From an uncultured Roseburia sp. (GTDB taxonomy: Bacteria > Bacillota > Clostridia > Lachnospirales > Lachnospiraceae): DNA of 64,000 bases. Of this stretch, positions 52,627-60,056 are shown in pieces. Made by a program: the position numbers and the translations under genes. Positions within the stretch are counted from its first letter, which is position 1; each line of letters opens with the position of its first letter. Location: positions 1 to 64,000 of the forward strand of contig CAMUHN010000002.1 in assembly GCA_947088675.1 (NCBI GenBank), written 5' to 3'. Under the pieces are notes generated by a model that was not told the origin of the DNA, searched no databases, and saw nothing but the letters and a program-made list of their open reading frames with translations.

Positions 52627-53325
52627 CTATCTGCTACTATTTGACAGTCTGCATAAAATAATAGCCAATGATACTTTTATCATATAGTATATTGAATTCC
52701 AGGATGAAATGGAACTGCTTCCGTTTTCCCTTTCTTTCATGATTACAGGTATCTCACATATTTTAGCACCATTCATTGCTGCTTTAACGATCGCCTCTGG
52801 CTCTGGATAGTCAACCGGATAATCCGATGCATATAACTCAATATATTTTCGGTTTACGGCCCGAAAACCACTTGTAACATCCAATACACGAATCCCACAG
52901 CAAACACGTATTAATGTACTCAGAAAACGAATCCCTATACGTCGCATACTGGATGATTGAAACCCCTGTTTATCAATAAATCGTGACCCAATTACGATAT
53001 CAGCCTGACCACTTGTTATAGGTCTGATTATATTCTCCAGAAATGATGTATCATGTTGTCCATCTCCATCAATTTGAATCGCTATATCAAATCCATTTTG
53101 AAGTGCATACTTGTATCCCGTTTGTACGCCTCCTCCAATTCCAAGATTCAACGGTAAATTTACATAAGACGCACCACATTTATCTAAAACCTTTATAGTA
53201 TTGTCTTTTGAACAATCATTGATAACAATATAATCAGCTTCCTTATAATCCAAACGCAGTTGCTTTATGACGGATTCTATACTTGCCTCCTCATTATAAG
53301 CCGGTATTATTACTAGTATTTTCAT
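52627..53325 (-). CDS. Polyprenyl-phosphate glycosyltransferase (DPM1-like GT2)
   Basis: 232 aa. ILVIIPAYNEEASIESVIKQLR, IVINDCSKDNT, and the DPM1 signature DIAIQIDGDGQHD at about 88-100, then GSRFIDKQGF and TSGFRAVNRKYIELY. It makes a polyprenyl-phospho-sugar donor for extracytoplasmic transfer, likely used by the large GT-C-like protein at the end of the operon. Lacks C-terminal membrane helices, consistent with reliance on the DUF2304 partner. Confidence 0.9.
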   Translation of the reverse strand: MKILVIIPAYNEEASIESVIKQLRLDYKEADYIVINDCSKDNTIKVLDKCGASYVNLPLNLGIGGGVQTGYKYALQNGFDIAIQIDGDGQHDTSFLENIIRPITSGQADIVIGSRFIDKQGFQSSSMRRIGIRFLSTLIRVCCGIRVLDVTSGFRAVNRKYIELYASDYPVDYPEPEAIVKAAMNGAKICEIPVIMKERENGSSSISSWNSIYYMIKVSLAIILCRLSNSSR

Positions 53326-53384
53326 TCTTCTACCCTTTCACATACATTACAAAGAAATAGTACCTTATAATGCTTTATTTTCTG

Positions 53385-54224
53385 TTATTTTTCCCCATAA
53401 AACACCGCTCTGAAAAACATTCTTAAATACCGCAAAAGTCCCTTATTTTTATACTCTCTAATTACATAGTTCATTTCTCTGTTAATGCTCTCAATATTCA
53501 TCCGAACATTATAAGTTTTAAATTTGTTATAAAGTGGTACAAGATAATCATTTAATTCATTTGAACGCTTTCGTCTGTTACTTTTTCTGCACGGCACATG
53601 ATAGCAAGACGTAACCTGATCCACAAATACGTAATCTGTCTTCATAGAATAGCGCACCCATAAATCCCAGTCTTCCAGATTATCCAGTGTTTCATCCAAT
53701 CCTCCAAGCATCTCATACAAGCTTCGATGAAACATCATACATTGAATCGGAATATAATTAAATGAATACAGTAACAATCTGTTATATTCCTGTGAATATC
53801 GGACCGTCTTTCGTTTGACAAGCACTTGATACGGATTTGCTGTTTTTACAACAACCTGGCGTTCCTCGGCAATACTGTATGCCGCAAGCATTTGGTTCTT
53901 TTGAAGAATAGCAACCAGGCACTCAACATGATTTGGAAAAAAAGCATCATCATCGTCCAGAAAATTAAAAAAATCACCTGATGCCAATTCCATGGCCCTG
54001 TTGCCTGCTTTGCACCTTCCAACCTTTTTCCCCGTTGCTTCATAGATACAACGTAAATCAGAATATTGTGACCTTATCATATTTTCCGCAGTATTTTCAC
54101 CGTCCTCCACTACAACTACCTGGATATTCTGATAAGTCTGTCCACGAATACTATTTAATGCTATCTTTAATATTTCCGGACGCTGACAAGTCCGAACAAT
54201 TACTGATACTAATGGCTGCGCCAT
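53385..54224 (-). CDS. Family 2 glycosyltransferase, first gene of glycan operon
   Basis: 279 aa; ATG after GAGGTGAAAA. LVSVIVRTCQRPEILKIALNSIRGQT, VVVVEDGENT, and the metal motif DFFNFLDDDDAFFPNH near residue 88. The acceptor region has LDETLDNLEDWDLWVRYSM. It starts the polysaccharide operon; 364 bases of non-coding sequence lie upstream, with a weak promoter candidate at 54327-54356. Confidence 0.9.
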   Translation of the reverse strand: MAQPLVSVIVRTCQRPEILKIALNSIRGQTYQNIQVVVVEDGENTAENMIRSQYSDLRCIYEATGKKVGRCKAGNRAMELASGDFFNFLDDDDAFFPNHVECLVAILQKNQMLAAYSIAEERQVVVKTANPYQVLVKRKTVRYSQEYNRLLLYSFNYIPIQCMMFHRSLYEMLGGLDETLDNLEDWDLWVRYSMKTDYVFVDQVTSCYHVPCRKSNRRKRSNELNDYLVPLYNKFKTYNVRMNIESINREMNYVIREYKNKGLLRYLRMFFRAVFYGEK

Positions 54225-54326
54225 TTTTCACCTCTGATTCATCAATCAAAAAAAGGAAATACTTCCCCTACACCCACTGAAAATGATATTTATTTTCTCT
54301 TTCTAACTCGCTTAAATTCAAGACAT

Positions 54327-54356
54327 AATATAAATCAATAATTTATCTTACACCAA
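54327..54356 (-). promoter_or_regulatory. Candidate promoter of the polysaccharide operon
   Basis: Minus strand: TTGGTG (54351-54356), 18-base spacer, TATATT (54327-54332), about 100 bases before the first gene. The surrounding DNA is AT-rich, so chance matches are easy. Confidence 0.3.
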
Positions 54357-54538
54357 AACTATCCCAATAGCAAGCAATTTCATCCAATATTTTCCATATC
54401 CTGACAAAATCCCCTGATTACCAAAAATTATTATCTCAATCTTTAGTTTTTCCGGTTCCCATGTTTTCATACCACAATTTTTTATTTACAAATCCGTGGA
54501 CAGCTATCGAGTTGTTCCTGACGCTAACTGACAAACGG

Positions 54539-54576
54539 TAAGCGCCGGCATCCAATCGGATCTGTACCGGCGCTTA
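54539..54576 (-). terminator. Strong hairpin after the PL11 lyase gene
   Basis: Ten-bp stem TAAGCGCCGG / CCGGCGCTTA with an 18-base loop, 13 bases past the stop. No T-run follows on the minus strand, so it may act as an mRNA stabiliser as much as a terminator. Confidence 0.5.
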
Positions 54577-54588
54577 CCGCTTATGTTT

Positions 54589-57500
54589 TTACTGAGCTAA
54601 TGTAATATCAAGACCGTTGATGTAACCGCCAAACGAACTGTTTCCTTTTTCAATCGAAATATTTAACTGCCCGTCCGTTACAACTGTCTGCGTCTGATAG
54701 GTTGCTGCTGCTGTTGCAGAAAGCGCTTCGGAAGAAGCTCCCTCCACGGTATACTTTGTGCTAAAACCTGTATTCCAGCTGCCATAATGAATCGTAACAT
54801 TGTAGGTTCCGTTCATCAGATCAACCGCAAATTCCATAGGCGCATTGTCGGATGCGAAAAGCTGGTCGTTATGAAGATTTTCCAGACCAGGTGTGATTTC
54901 GCCCGGCGCCCTTGTCATTGCCGCCTGATTGGAAGTAATAAACCCGTAGCCATTTGCCTGCGAATAGCTGTCCCAGGAGGCAACCGCCGTATAACCATCC
55001 TGTACGGCGCCGTCTCCAAAGTCAAAATGGTAATCGGTTTTTACCGGCACGATATCAAGTCCGTTGATATAGCCGCCATATTTCTGAGCGCCCTTTGCAA
55101 CCACGACATTAAGCTTGCCATCAGAAACCGGAACGTAGGCGGTATAAACCGCAGCGCTTTCTGATGCAAGATCGCCGGATGACTGTCCCTCAATGATAAA
55201 TCTGGTGCCAAAACCTGTATTCCAGCTGCCATAATGAACGGTCACAGCATACATTCCGTTTGGCAGATTCACATCAAACTGCATATCTGCATAATCCACG
55301 GAATGAATCTGATCATTGTACAGGTTCTCACTTCCCGACGGGATTCCTCCCGGAGCTCTTGTCATTGCCGCATGATTGGAAGTAACAAATCCGTACCCTT
55401 TGGCAGCGGCAAACTTTTCAGAGTCGGATACGCCGATATAACCGTTTTGTACACCCTCATTTCCAAAATCAAAGTGCATTTCCGGATTGCATACTGTCTC
55501 TGCAACTTCTCCGTTTGGAGTCGTCATTTTCGTATACGCATAAGCCGGTGCAAGATAATTTGCCCCTGCTCCAGCCAACGAAGCAGAACCGATGTAGTAA
55601 GAGGTATGCGGCGGCATATTGTATCCTACGTTTTCGCATGCAACGCCAAGGCGATACTGTGAATCATGCATTAACGTCGTAAGCTTATATTCCGTATTTA
55701 ATGCACTGATATAAACACGCAGCGAATTGCCGTTTCGGGCGATGATTTCCTCACGCCAGTCGCCGAACAGATCTGCCGTCAGGTTTGCATTGTATTTTGT
55801 GCTGTTATTGGTCGTTACCGGCATCGTACCCGCTTTCTCAAACCAGAATCTGGATGTGGAACCGGTATTAGCATCATACTTGCCAAGAATCGCGTCGTCC
55901 AATAACTCCCTGCCAAGATCACCGTCCCAGTAAACGAGCGAGTTTGCCATAAACCTTGAAGTTGCATTCGGTCTTGCCGCTACTGTGTTGCCGTAAATGT
56001 CATATGCCATATCCTGGGATGTATTCCAGCTGAGTGCAAGTGCATTGGGGTGTGCCGCGGCATAATCATCGTCAATATTTGCCATTACGCCTTTGCCGGT
56101 ATCATCGGTAGCCGATGTACCATAAATATGCGTTCCCGTTGCAGGAACCCAGAAATCCCCGCCATAATTTACATAGCCGACTTTATCTTCATGTACCTGG
56201 TATGCTTCAATCGTTCCGTCGTTGTTAAAATCGCTTACATGGAGCGCATCCCCGTGGCCAAGACCTGTGTTGGAGAGTACGGTACCATTGTGATCCAGTA
56301 CAGCCGATCCAAATACAACCTCGTCATAGCCGTCATTATCTACATCGGATACGCCGATATTGTGATTTCCCTGCCCATAGAGCGTAGAGGAAGATTTTTT
56401 GGTTCCCTGATGGAAAAACCGCTGTGTAAGCTTCTGTCCGTCCCAGTCGTAAGCTGCGGCAAAGGCCTGTGTGTAATAGCCGCGGAACATTACGACGCTA
56501 GGAAGCAGACATCCGTTCTCATCCTGATTTCCAAAATAACCAACGCCGGCAAGGAAACGGTTTCCTCTGTTTCCGTAGCTGTCACCCCAGCTTGAAACCG
56601 CACCGTAAAGCGGCGCATACTCTGTCGTGTAAAGGGCGGAACCTGTCTTACCGTCAAACACGGTCAGATATTCGGGTCCGGATTCCAGATACCCGCCGCT
56701 TGTCCTGTAGTCGGCAGAATTATTGGTGTTTTTAATCGTATCGGTATCACCTGCTGCAGATACAAAATTACCGTTAGCATCTTTGGAACCCGGCGCTGTC
56801 TTCATCACGATCTCCGCAAATCCGTCGCCGTCAAGATCGTAAACGATAAACTGCGTATAATGCGCGCCCGCCCTGATATTTTTACCAAGGTGGATCGGGT
56901 TTGTCCAAAGTTCGGTTCCGTCAAATTCATAGCAGGAGATCAAAGCCTCGCCTGTATAGCCGCGGTTTGCATTATCCTTTGAATTACTTGGATCCCACTT
57001 TACGATCAGCTCATACTGGCCGTCGCCGTCGACATCTCCAACGGAACAATCATTTGCCGTGTAGGAATAATCTCCCGCGAGCGAATCGCTCACATTCGCC
57101 GGAATGTTAAGCGGAATATCAAAATATCCATAGCAGTTGCTCTCACTGTAGGAACTGTTCTCATTGCCTCCGGTCATCGTCAGCGTAACACGCTGTCCGT
57201 TTACCAGAATTGTATTGGCCGGCAGATCTTTCTCGGTAAGAGATCTTCCCGAAACAACAACCTGATACACTGCGGATGAATCCGAACCGTTTGTATTTGT
57301 CGTATCCGTATAATTAGTCCCGTTAAAACCCGAAGCGATGATCTGCCCGTTTTTGTAAATATCAAATGTGGTATTTGCCAAAGACTCTGTCCCCAAAAGT
57401 CTCCAGCTTAAATACATTCCTTTTGTCTCGTCATTATAATTTTTTGGAATTGCGATCAACCCCCGGTCGATTTCCTCCATCACCCTGGTATAACGGGTTT

Positions 57501-57594
57501 CGGCTGAAACAGTCTGTAACGCCGGCACGGTATTTGCCGCAATCATAGCCGCCGCAACGGCTGCTGAAATTACTTTGCTTTTCTTTCCTTTCAT
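54589..57594 (-). CDS. Secreted rhamnogalacturonan lyase (PL11) with two C-terminal carbohydrate-binding domains
   Basis: 1001 aa from the ATG at 57594 (GGGGGT upstream). Signal peptide about 1-33 (VISAAVAAAMIAANTVPALQTVSA). The catalytic eight-bladed propeller (about 35-640) has the PL11 opening TRVMEEIDRGLIAIPKN and repeated calcium loops DVDGDGQYE, DLDGDGFAE, DVDNDGYDE, DFNNDGTIE, plus GDWREEIIAR. It cleaves rhamnogalacturonan I of pectin. The C-terminus has two similar ~140-residue galactose-binding-like modules (each FDFG, NGYGF-like, MTRAPG, HYGSWNTGF, GGYINGLDI), as found in RG acetylesterase-related proteins. It has its own promoter and is not part of the glycan operon. Confidence 0.9.
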   Translation of the reverse strand: MKGKKSKVISAAVAAAMIAANTVPALQTVSAETRYTRVMEEIDRGLIAIPKNYNDETKGMYLSWRLLGTESLANTTFDIYKNGQIIASGFNGTNYTDTTNTNGSDSSAVYQVVVSGRSLTEKDLPANTILVNGQRVTLTMTGGNENSSYSESNCYGYFDIPLNIPANVSDSLAGDYSYTANDCSVGDVDGDGQYELIVKWDPSNSKDNANRGYTGEALISCYEFDGTELWTNPIHLGKNIRAGAHYTQFIVYDLDGDGFAEIVMKTAPGSKDANGNFVSAAGDTDTIKNTNNSADYRTSGGYLESGPEYLTVFDGKTGSALYTTEYAPLYGAVSSWGDSYGNRGNRFLAGVGYFGNQDENGCLLPSVVMFRGYYTQAFAAAYDWDGQKLTQRFFHQGTKKSSSTLYGQGNHNIGVSDVDNDGYDEVVFGSAVLDHNGTVLSNTGLGHGDALHVSDFNNDGTIEAYQVHEDKVGYVNYGGDFWVPATGTHIYGTSATDDTGKGVMANIDDDYAAAHPNALALSWNTSQDMAYDIYGNTVAARPNATSRFMANSLVYWDGDLGRELLDDAILGKYDANTGSTSRFWFEKAGTMPVTTNNSTKYNANLTADLFGDWREEIIARNGNSLRVYISALNTEYKLTTLMHDSQYRLGVACENVGYNMPPHTSYYIGSASLAGAGANYLAPAYAYTKMTTPNGEVAETVCNPEMHFDFGNEGVQNGYIGVSDSEKFAAAKGYGFVTSNHAAMTRAPGGIPSGSENLYNDQIHSVDYADMQFDVNLPNGMYAVTVHYGSWNTGFGTRFIIEGQSSGDLASESAAVYTAYVPVSDGKLNVVVAKGAQKYGGYINGLDIVPVKTDYHFDFGDGAVQDGYTAVASWDSYSQANGYGFITSNQAAMTRAPGEITPGLENLHNDQLFASDNAPMEFAVDLMNGTYNVTIHYGSWNTGFSTKYTVEGASSEALSATAAATYQTQTVVTDGQLNISIEKGNSSFGGYINGLDITLAQ

Positions 57595-57717
57595 TTTGAA
57601 CCCCCATTCTAAAATGTTTCTCACTGTCATCTGTATTCTTTGTCTCATGTTCTTCCTATCCCATAATATCCTCCTCTCCGGCGACTTATTGCGCCTCTTT
57701 CTACAACTTACATTGTA

Positions 57718-57747
57718 ATTATAAGGGATAAAATGCTGGAATGTCAA
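57718..57747 (-). promoter_or_regulatory. Near-consensus promoter of the PL11 lyase
   Basis: Minus strand: TTGACA (57742-57747), 18-base spacer, TATAAT (57718-57723). The leader to the ATG is about 115 bases. The region 57750-58137 holds no gene I can support. Confidence 0.75.
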
Positions 57748-58137
57748 CTGTAAAATTCCATATGACGCTTCTGCTGACAGGCTTTGCATCGCCGAAAAGG
57801 ATGCCGGTTCTCCGGCACGCTCTCCTCCCATACCCTCAAAGACGGCTGCATCTTTGATGACTCCTGCAGCACATCAGTGATACAATCACCATCCCATGTT
57901 ATTGTGCTGCACTTTCTCATATGTTCCGAAAAAATAATAACTATCTTCGTTATTTCATTTCCCCCCTTCCCTTTTTCTATTTTATCAATCCTGCCGTCCA
58001 CCCCTGCAACTGAAAGCCAATGATAACAGGAACAATAATCGAAACCACCGCTTTCCATACAATGCTTCCCTGCTTTTATAAAACTTTTATTCTGTTTTTC
58101 TTTTTTTATTATACATTTTTCGCGCAATTTGTCAACC

Positions 58138-58170
58138 CTATAGAATATATTGTCATATTCTATAGAATAT
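58138..58170 (+). promoter_or_regulatory. Overlapping palindromes, likely operator of the downstream Xre gene
   Basis: CTATAGAATAT-6 bases-ATATTCTATAG (58138-58165) shares its right arm with the perfect palindrome ATATTCTATAGAATAT (58155-58170). A TTGTCA at 58150-58155 with TTATCT 16 bases downstream may be the promoter inside it. Confidence 0.65.
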
Positions 58171-58246
58171 GTTATCTCTTGTTATATTTTGCTATTATGA
58201 ACATATCTGTTCGCATCCATGAATAAGCTAGAAAGGTGTTGATATT

Positions 58247-58624
58247 GTGCTTCCGGAAAAAGACTTTAATCTGATCGTTGGATTACGTATCCGGGAAGTT
58301 CGCGAGAACCTACAAATGACGCGCGCCGTCTTTAGCGAAAGGTGCAATATCTCAGAAAGTTTCCTTGCCGCCGTAGAAAATGGTCAGAAAAGCGTATCCG
58401 CAAAAACACTCTTTAAAATCTGCAGCTCGTTTAATATCTCTGCCGATTATTTCATACGCGGAAATAAAGAGGGTTTTGAGACAAGTTCAATTACGGAACT
58501 GATCAATTCTCTTGATAAATCTTCGAAAGAATATGCCATACGCATTCTGCGCGACTACGTGCGAGCCATTCATACCTGCCAGGAAAAAAACAAAAAATCT
58601 TCAGAAACACAGAATATGCAATGA
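58247..58624 (+). CDS. Xre-family transcriptional regulator
   Basis: 125 aa; GTG start after GAAAGGTG. HTH about 9-68 (LIVGLRIREVRENLQMTRAVFSERCNISESFLAAVENGQKSVSAKTLFKICSSFNISADYFIRG), then a helical C-terminus (NSLDKSSKEYAIRILRDYV) as in SinR/HipB-style regulators. The CTATAGAATAT dyads 80 bases upstream suggest autoregulation. The 3' end overlaps antisense the extended end of the DUF3298 ORF. Confidence 0.88.
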   Translation: MLPEKDFNLIVGLRIREVRENLQMTRAVFSERCNISESFLAAVENGQKSVSAKTLFKICSSFNISADYFIRGNKEGFETSSITELINSLDKSSKEYAIRILRDYVRAIHTCQEKNKKSSETQNMQ

Positions 58625-59448
58625 CCGCCGCATCCAGGCAAAAAAAGAAAGCTGCCGCAATAAATATTATTGCGGCAGCTTTCTTTCTTACCCATTTCTC
58701 CCACTTTCAAAACTACATCCTCCCATTTGCCCGGTATACGGTAAAAAAATACAATTTCAGAATCTGTAAGATAGTAATCGATATCGTCCCAGGTTCCGGT
58801 TACTTCAAGTCCCATTTTATTGCTGATTTTTGTTAAAATACAATCCTCCGTTTCTCCTGTCAGCTGTAAAACAGATACTTCCCGTCCTGTTTTACAGTCA
58901 ATTGTGATCGCGTCAAACCGCGAATATGGATGCGCTCCTCCCATATATTCTATATCATTATACAGTATACTGATAAAATCCTCGCCGACATATTTTATTC
59001 CCAGAAAATGCCAGTACGCATAAGGAATATCTGCCGGCCCGCTGTCGAACCCGTATTCCGACGCCGCATCCAGGTAACTGTTTTCATATTCGTTATAAAT
59101 ACCGTTCAAAGTCTGATTTATAATATCCGCGCTCTGAACGACGTCCCGCAAAAAGAATTTTTCCATCCTGTAATAATAAAAAACCTCTCCTGTCTTCTCC
59201 CCGCAAAATTCTTCCCATATCTCATCAATACTCCCCCAATCGTTAAATTCGTTACTGGCAGTCTCTGTTTCAGCGTCCGTAGAGGGAGAATAAAAATCCG
59301 ATGCGTCTGTCATCCCTGCAACACTGTAATCTGGATTTTCCTTTTGAACCTTTTCTATATGCACGCAAAACAGAACTGCAGCCAGAATGACAGACACGAA
59401 CCCCAGGATGTATAAAATTATTTTCATAACATTCTTTGTCCGATTCAA
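58570..59448 (-). CDS. Membrane-anchored DUF3298/RsiV-like protein with read-through C-terminus
   Basis: 292 aa; the TTG at 59448 is supported by AGGGGGG nine bases upstream (alternative ATG at 59427). One N-terminal membrane helix (about 9-28), a Ser/Thr/Glu linker, then a DUF4163/DUF3298 module (about 80-255: FFLRDVVQSADIINQTLNGIYNEYENS; SILYNDIEYMGGAHPYSRFDAITIDCKTG; DYYLTDSEIVFFYRIPGKWEDV). This is the fold of RsiV, which senses lysozyme. After KVGEMGKKES the frame continues without a stop through a perfect terminator hairpin and into the antisense of the Xre gene, giving a Cys/Phe-rich tail that looks non-native. Confidence 0.75.
   Translation of the reverse strand: MNRTKNVMKIILYILGFVSVILAAVLFCVHIEKVQKENPDYSVAGMTDASDFYSPSTDAETETASNEFNDWGSIDEIWEEFCGEKTGEVFYYYRMEKFFLRDVVQSADIINQTLNGIYNEYENSYLDAASEYGFDSGPADIPYAYWHFLGIKYVGEDFISILYNDIEYMGGAHPYSRFDAITIDCKTGREVSVLQLTGETEDCILTKISNKMGLEVTGTWDDIDYYLTDSEIVFFYRIPGKWEDVVLKVGEMGKKESCRNNIYCGSFLFLPGCGGHCIFCVSEDFLFFSWQV
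58644..58686. terminator. Perfect 20-bp bidirectional terminator hairpin
   Basis: AAAGAAAGCTGCCGCAATAA / TTATTGCGGCAGCTTTCTTT with a 3-base loop. It closes the Xre gene (plus) and should close the DUF3298 gene (minus), whose ORF nevertheless runs through it. Confidence 0.85.
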
Positions 59449-59552
59449 ATTTTTTATTCCCCCCTGCCATAAAACGCTCTTATCCTCTGCAAATCCAGTC
59501 TGTGACTGTATTTACTCAAAAGCTTCTTTTTACTTTAAATTACATCCTCTGT

Positions 59553-60017
59553 TCAGTCGTTTTCGATCGACCGTACTGTATCCTCAACAGACTGCGTCAA
59601 TTTCTGATACTGTTTTACCGCCTCCTCAGTCGCGCCATCAAATTGCACATCTGTAGGAAATACGGCCACATAACGTACTCCGTCCCACATACCAACCAGT
59701 TCATACGACGGCATTTCCGTATAGGAATCATCCTGATAACGCGCAATGGAAAAAAGCCATCCCTCCCCTGTTTCCCTGTGACATTTTTTTGCATAAAACG
59801 CCACATAAGAACCATGCCCCATATCACCGGAGGCTTCCGTCTCATAATTATTCTCCCAGTCTGACGGAAACTCCAATGTAAAATCAGGCGCCGCTTTCAG
59901 CGTGTTTTTCCTGTCCGTGTCTGATTTCATTGCCGCATTTTTTATTTGAATGCCGCCATACCCTGTTAAAATTGACATCATAATTACAGCCGCCAGAACA
60001 ATGCGTTTTCTTTTCAT
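59553..60017 (-). CDS. Exported hypothetical protein, 154 aa
   Basis: ATG at 60017 after AGGAG. Positive start MKRKR and a hydrophobic stretch (VLAAVIMMSILTGYGG, about 6-22) make a signal peptide or anchor; there is no lipobox cysteine. The mature part has a single beta-rich domain with FTLEFPSDWENNYETE, YVAFYAKKCH and GWLFSIARYQDDSYTEMPSYELVG, resembling small PsbP-like/MOG1-like exported domains of Firmicutes. Function unknown; grouped on the same strand between two other exported sensor-like proteins. Confidence 0.65.
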   Translation of the reverse strand: MKRKRIVLAAVIMMSILTGYGGIQIKNAAMKSDTDRKNTLKAAPDFTLEFPSDWENNYETEASGDMGHGSYVAFYAKKCHRETGEGWLFSIARYQDDSYTEMPSYELVGMWDGVRYVAVFPTDVQFDGATEEAVKQYQKLTQSVEDTVRSIEND

Positions 60018-60056
60018 AGCGCTCTCCTGCTTACTCACATTCTTTGCCGTATCTTT

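Noticed and set aside
57744..58127. 127-aa minus-strand ORF upstream of the PL11 lyase
   Set aside because: Overlaps the lyase promoter, has no clear ribosome site and no recognisable pattern; probably chance. A short hydrophobic frame inside it (VVSIIVPVIIG) was also seen but has no convincing start.
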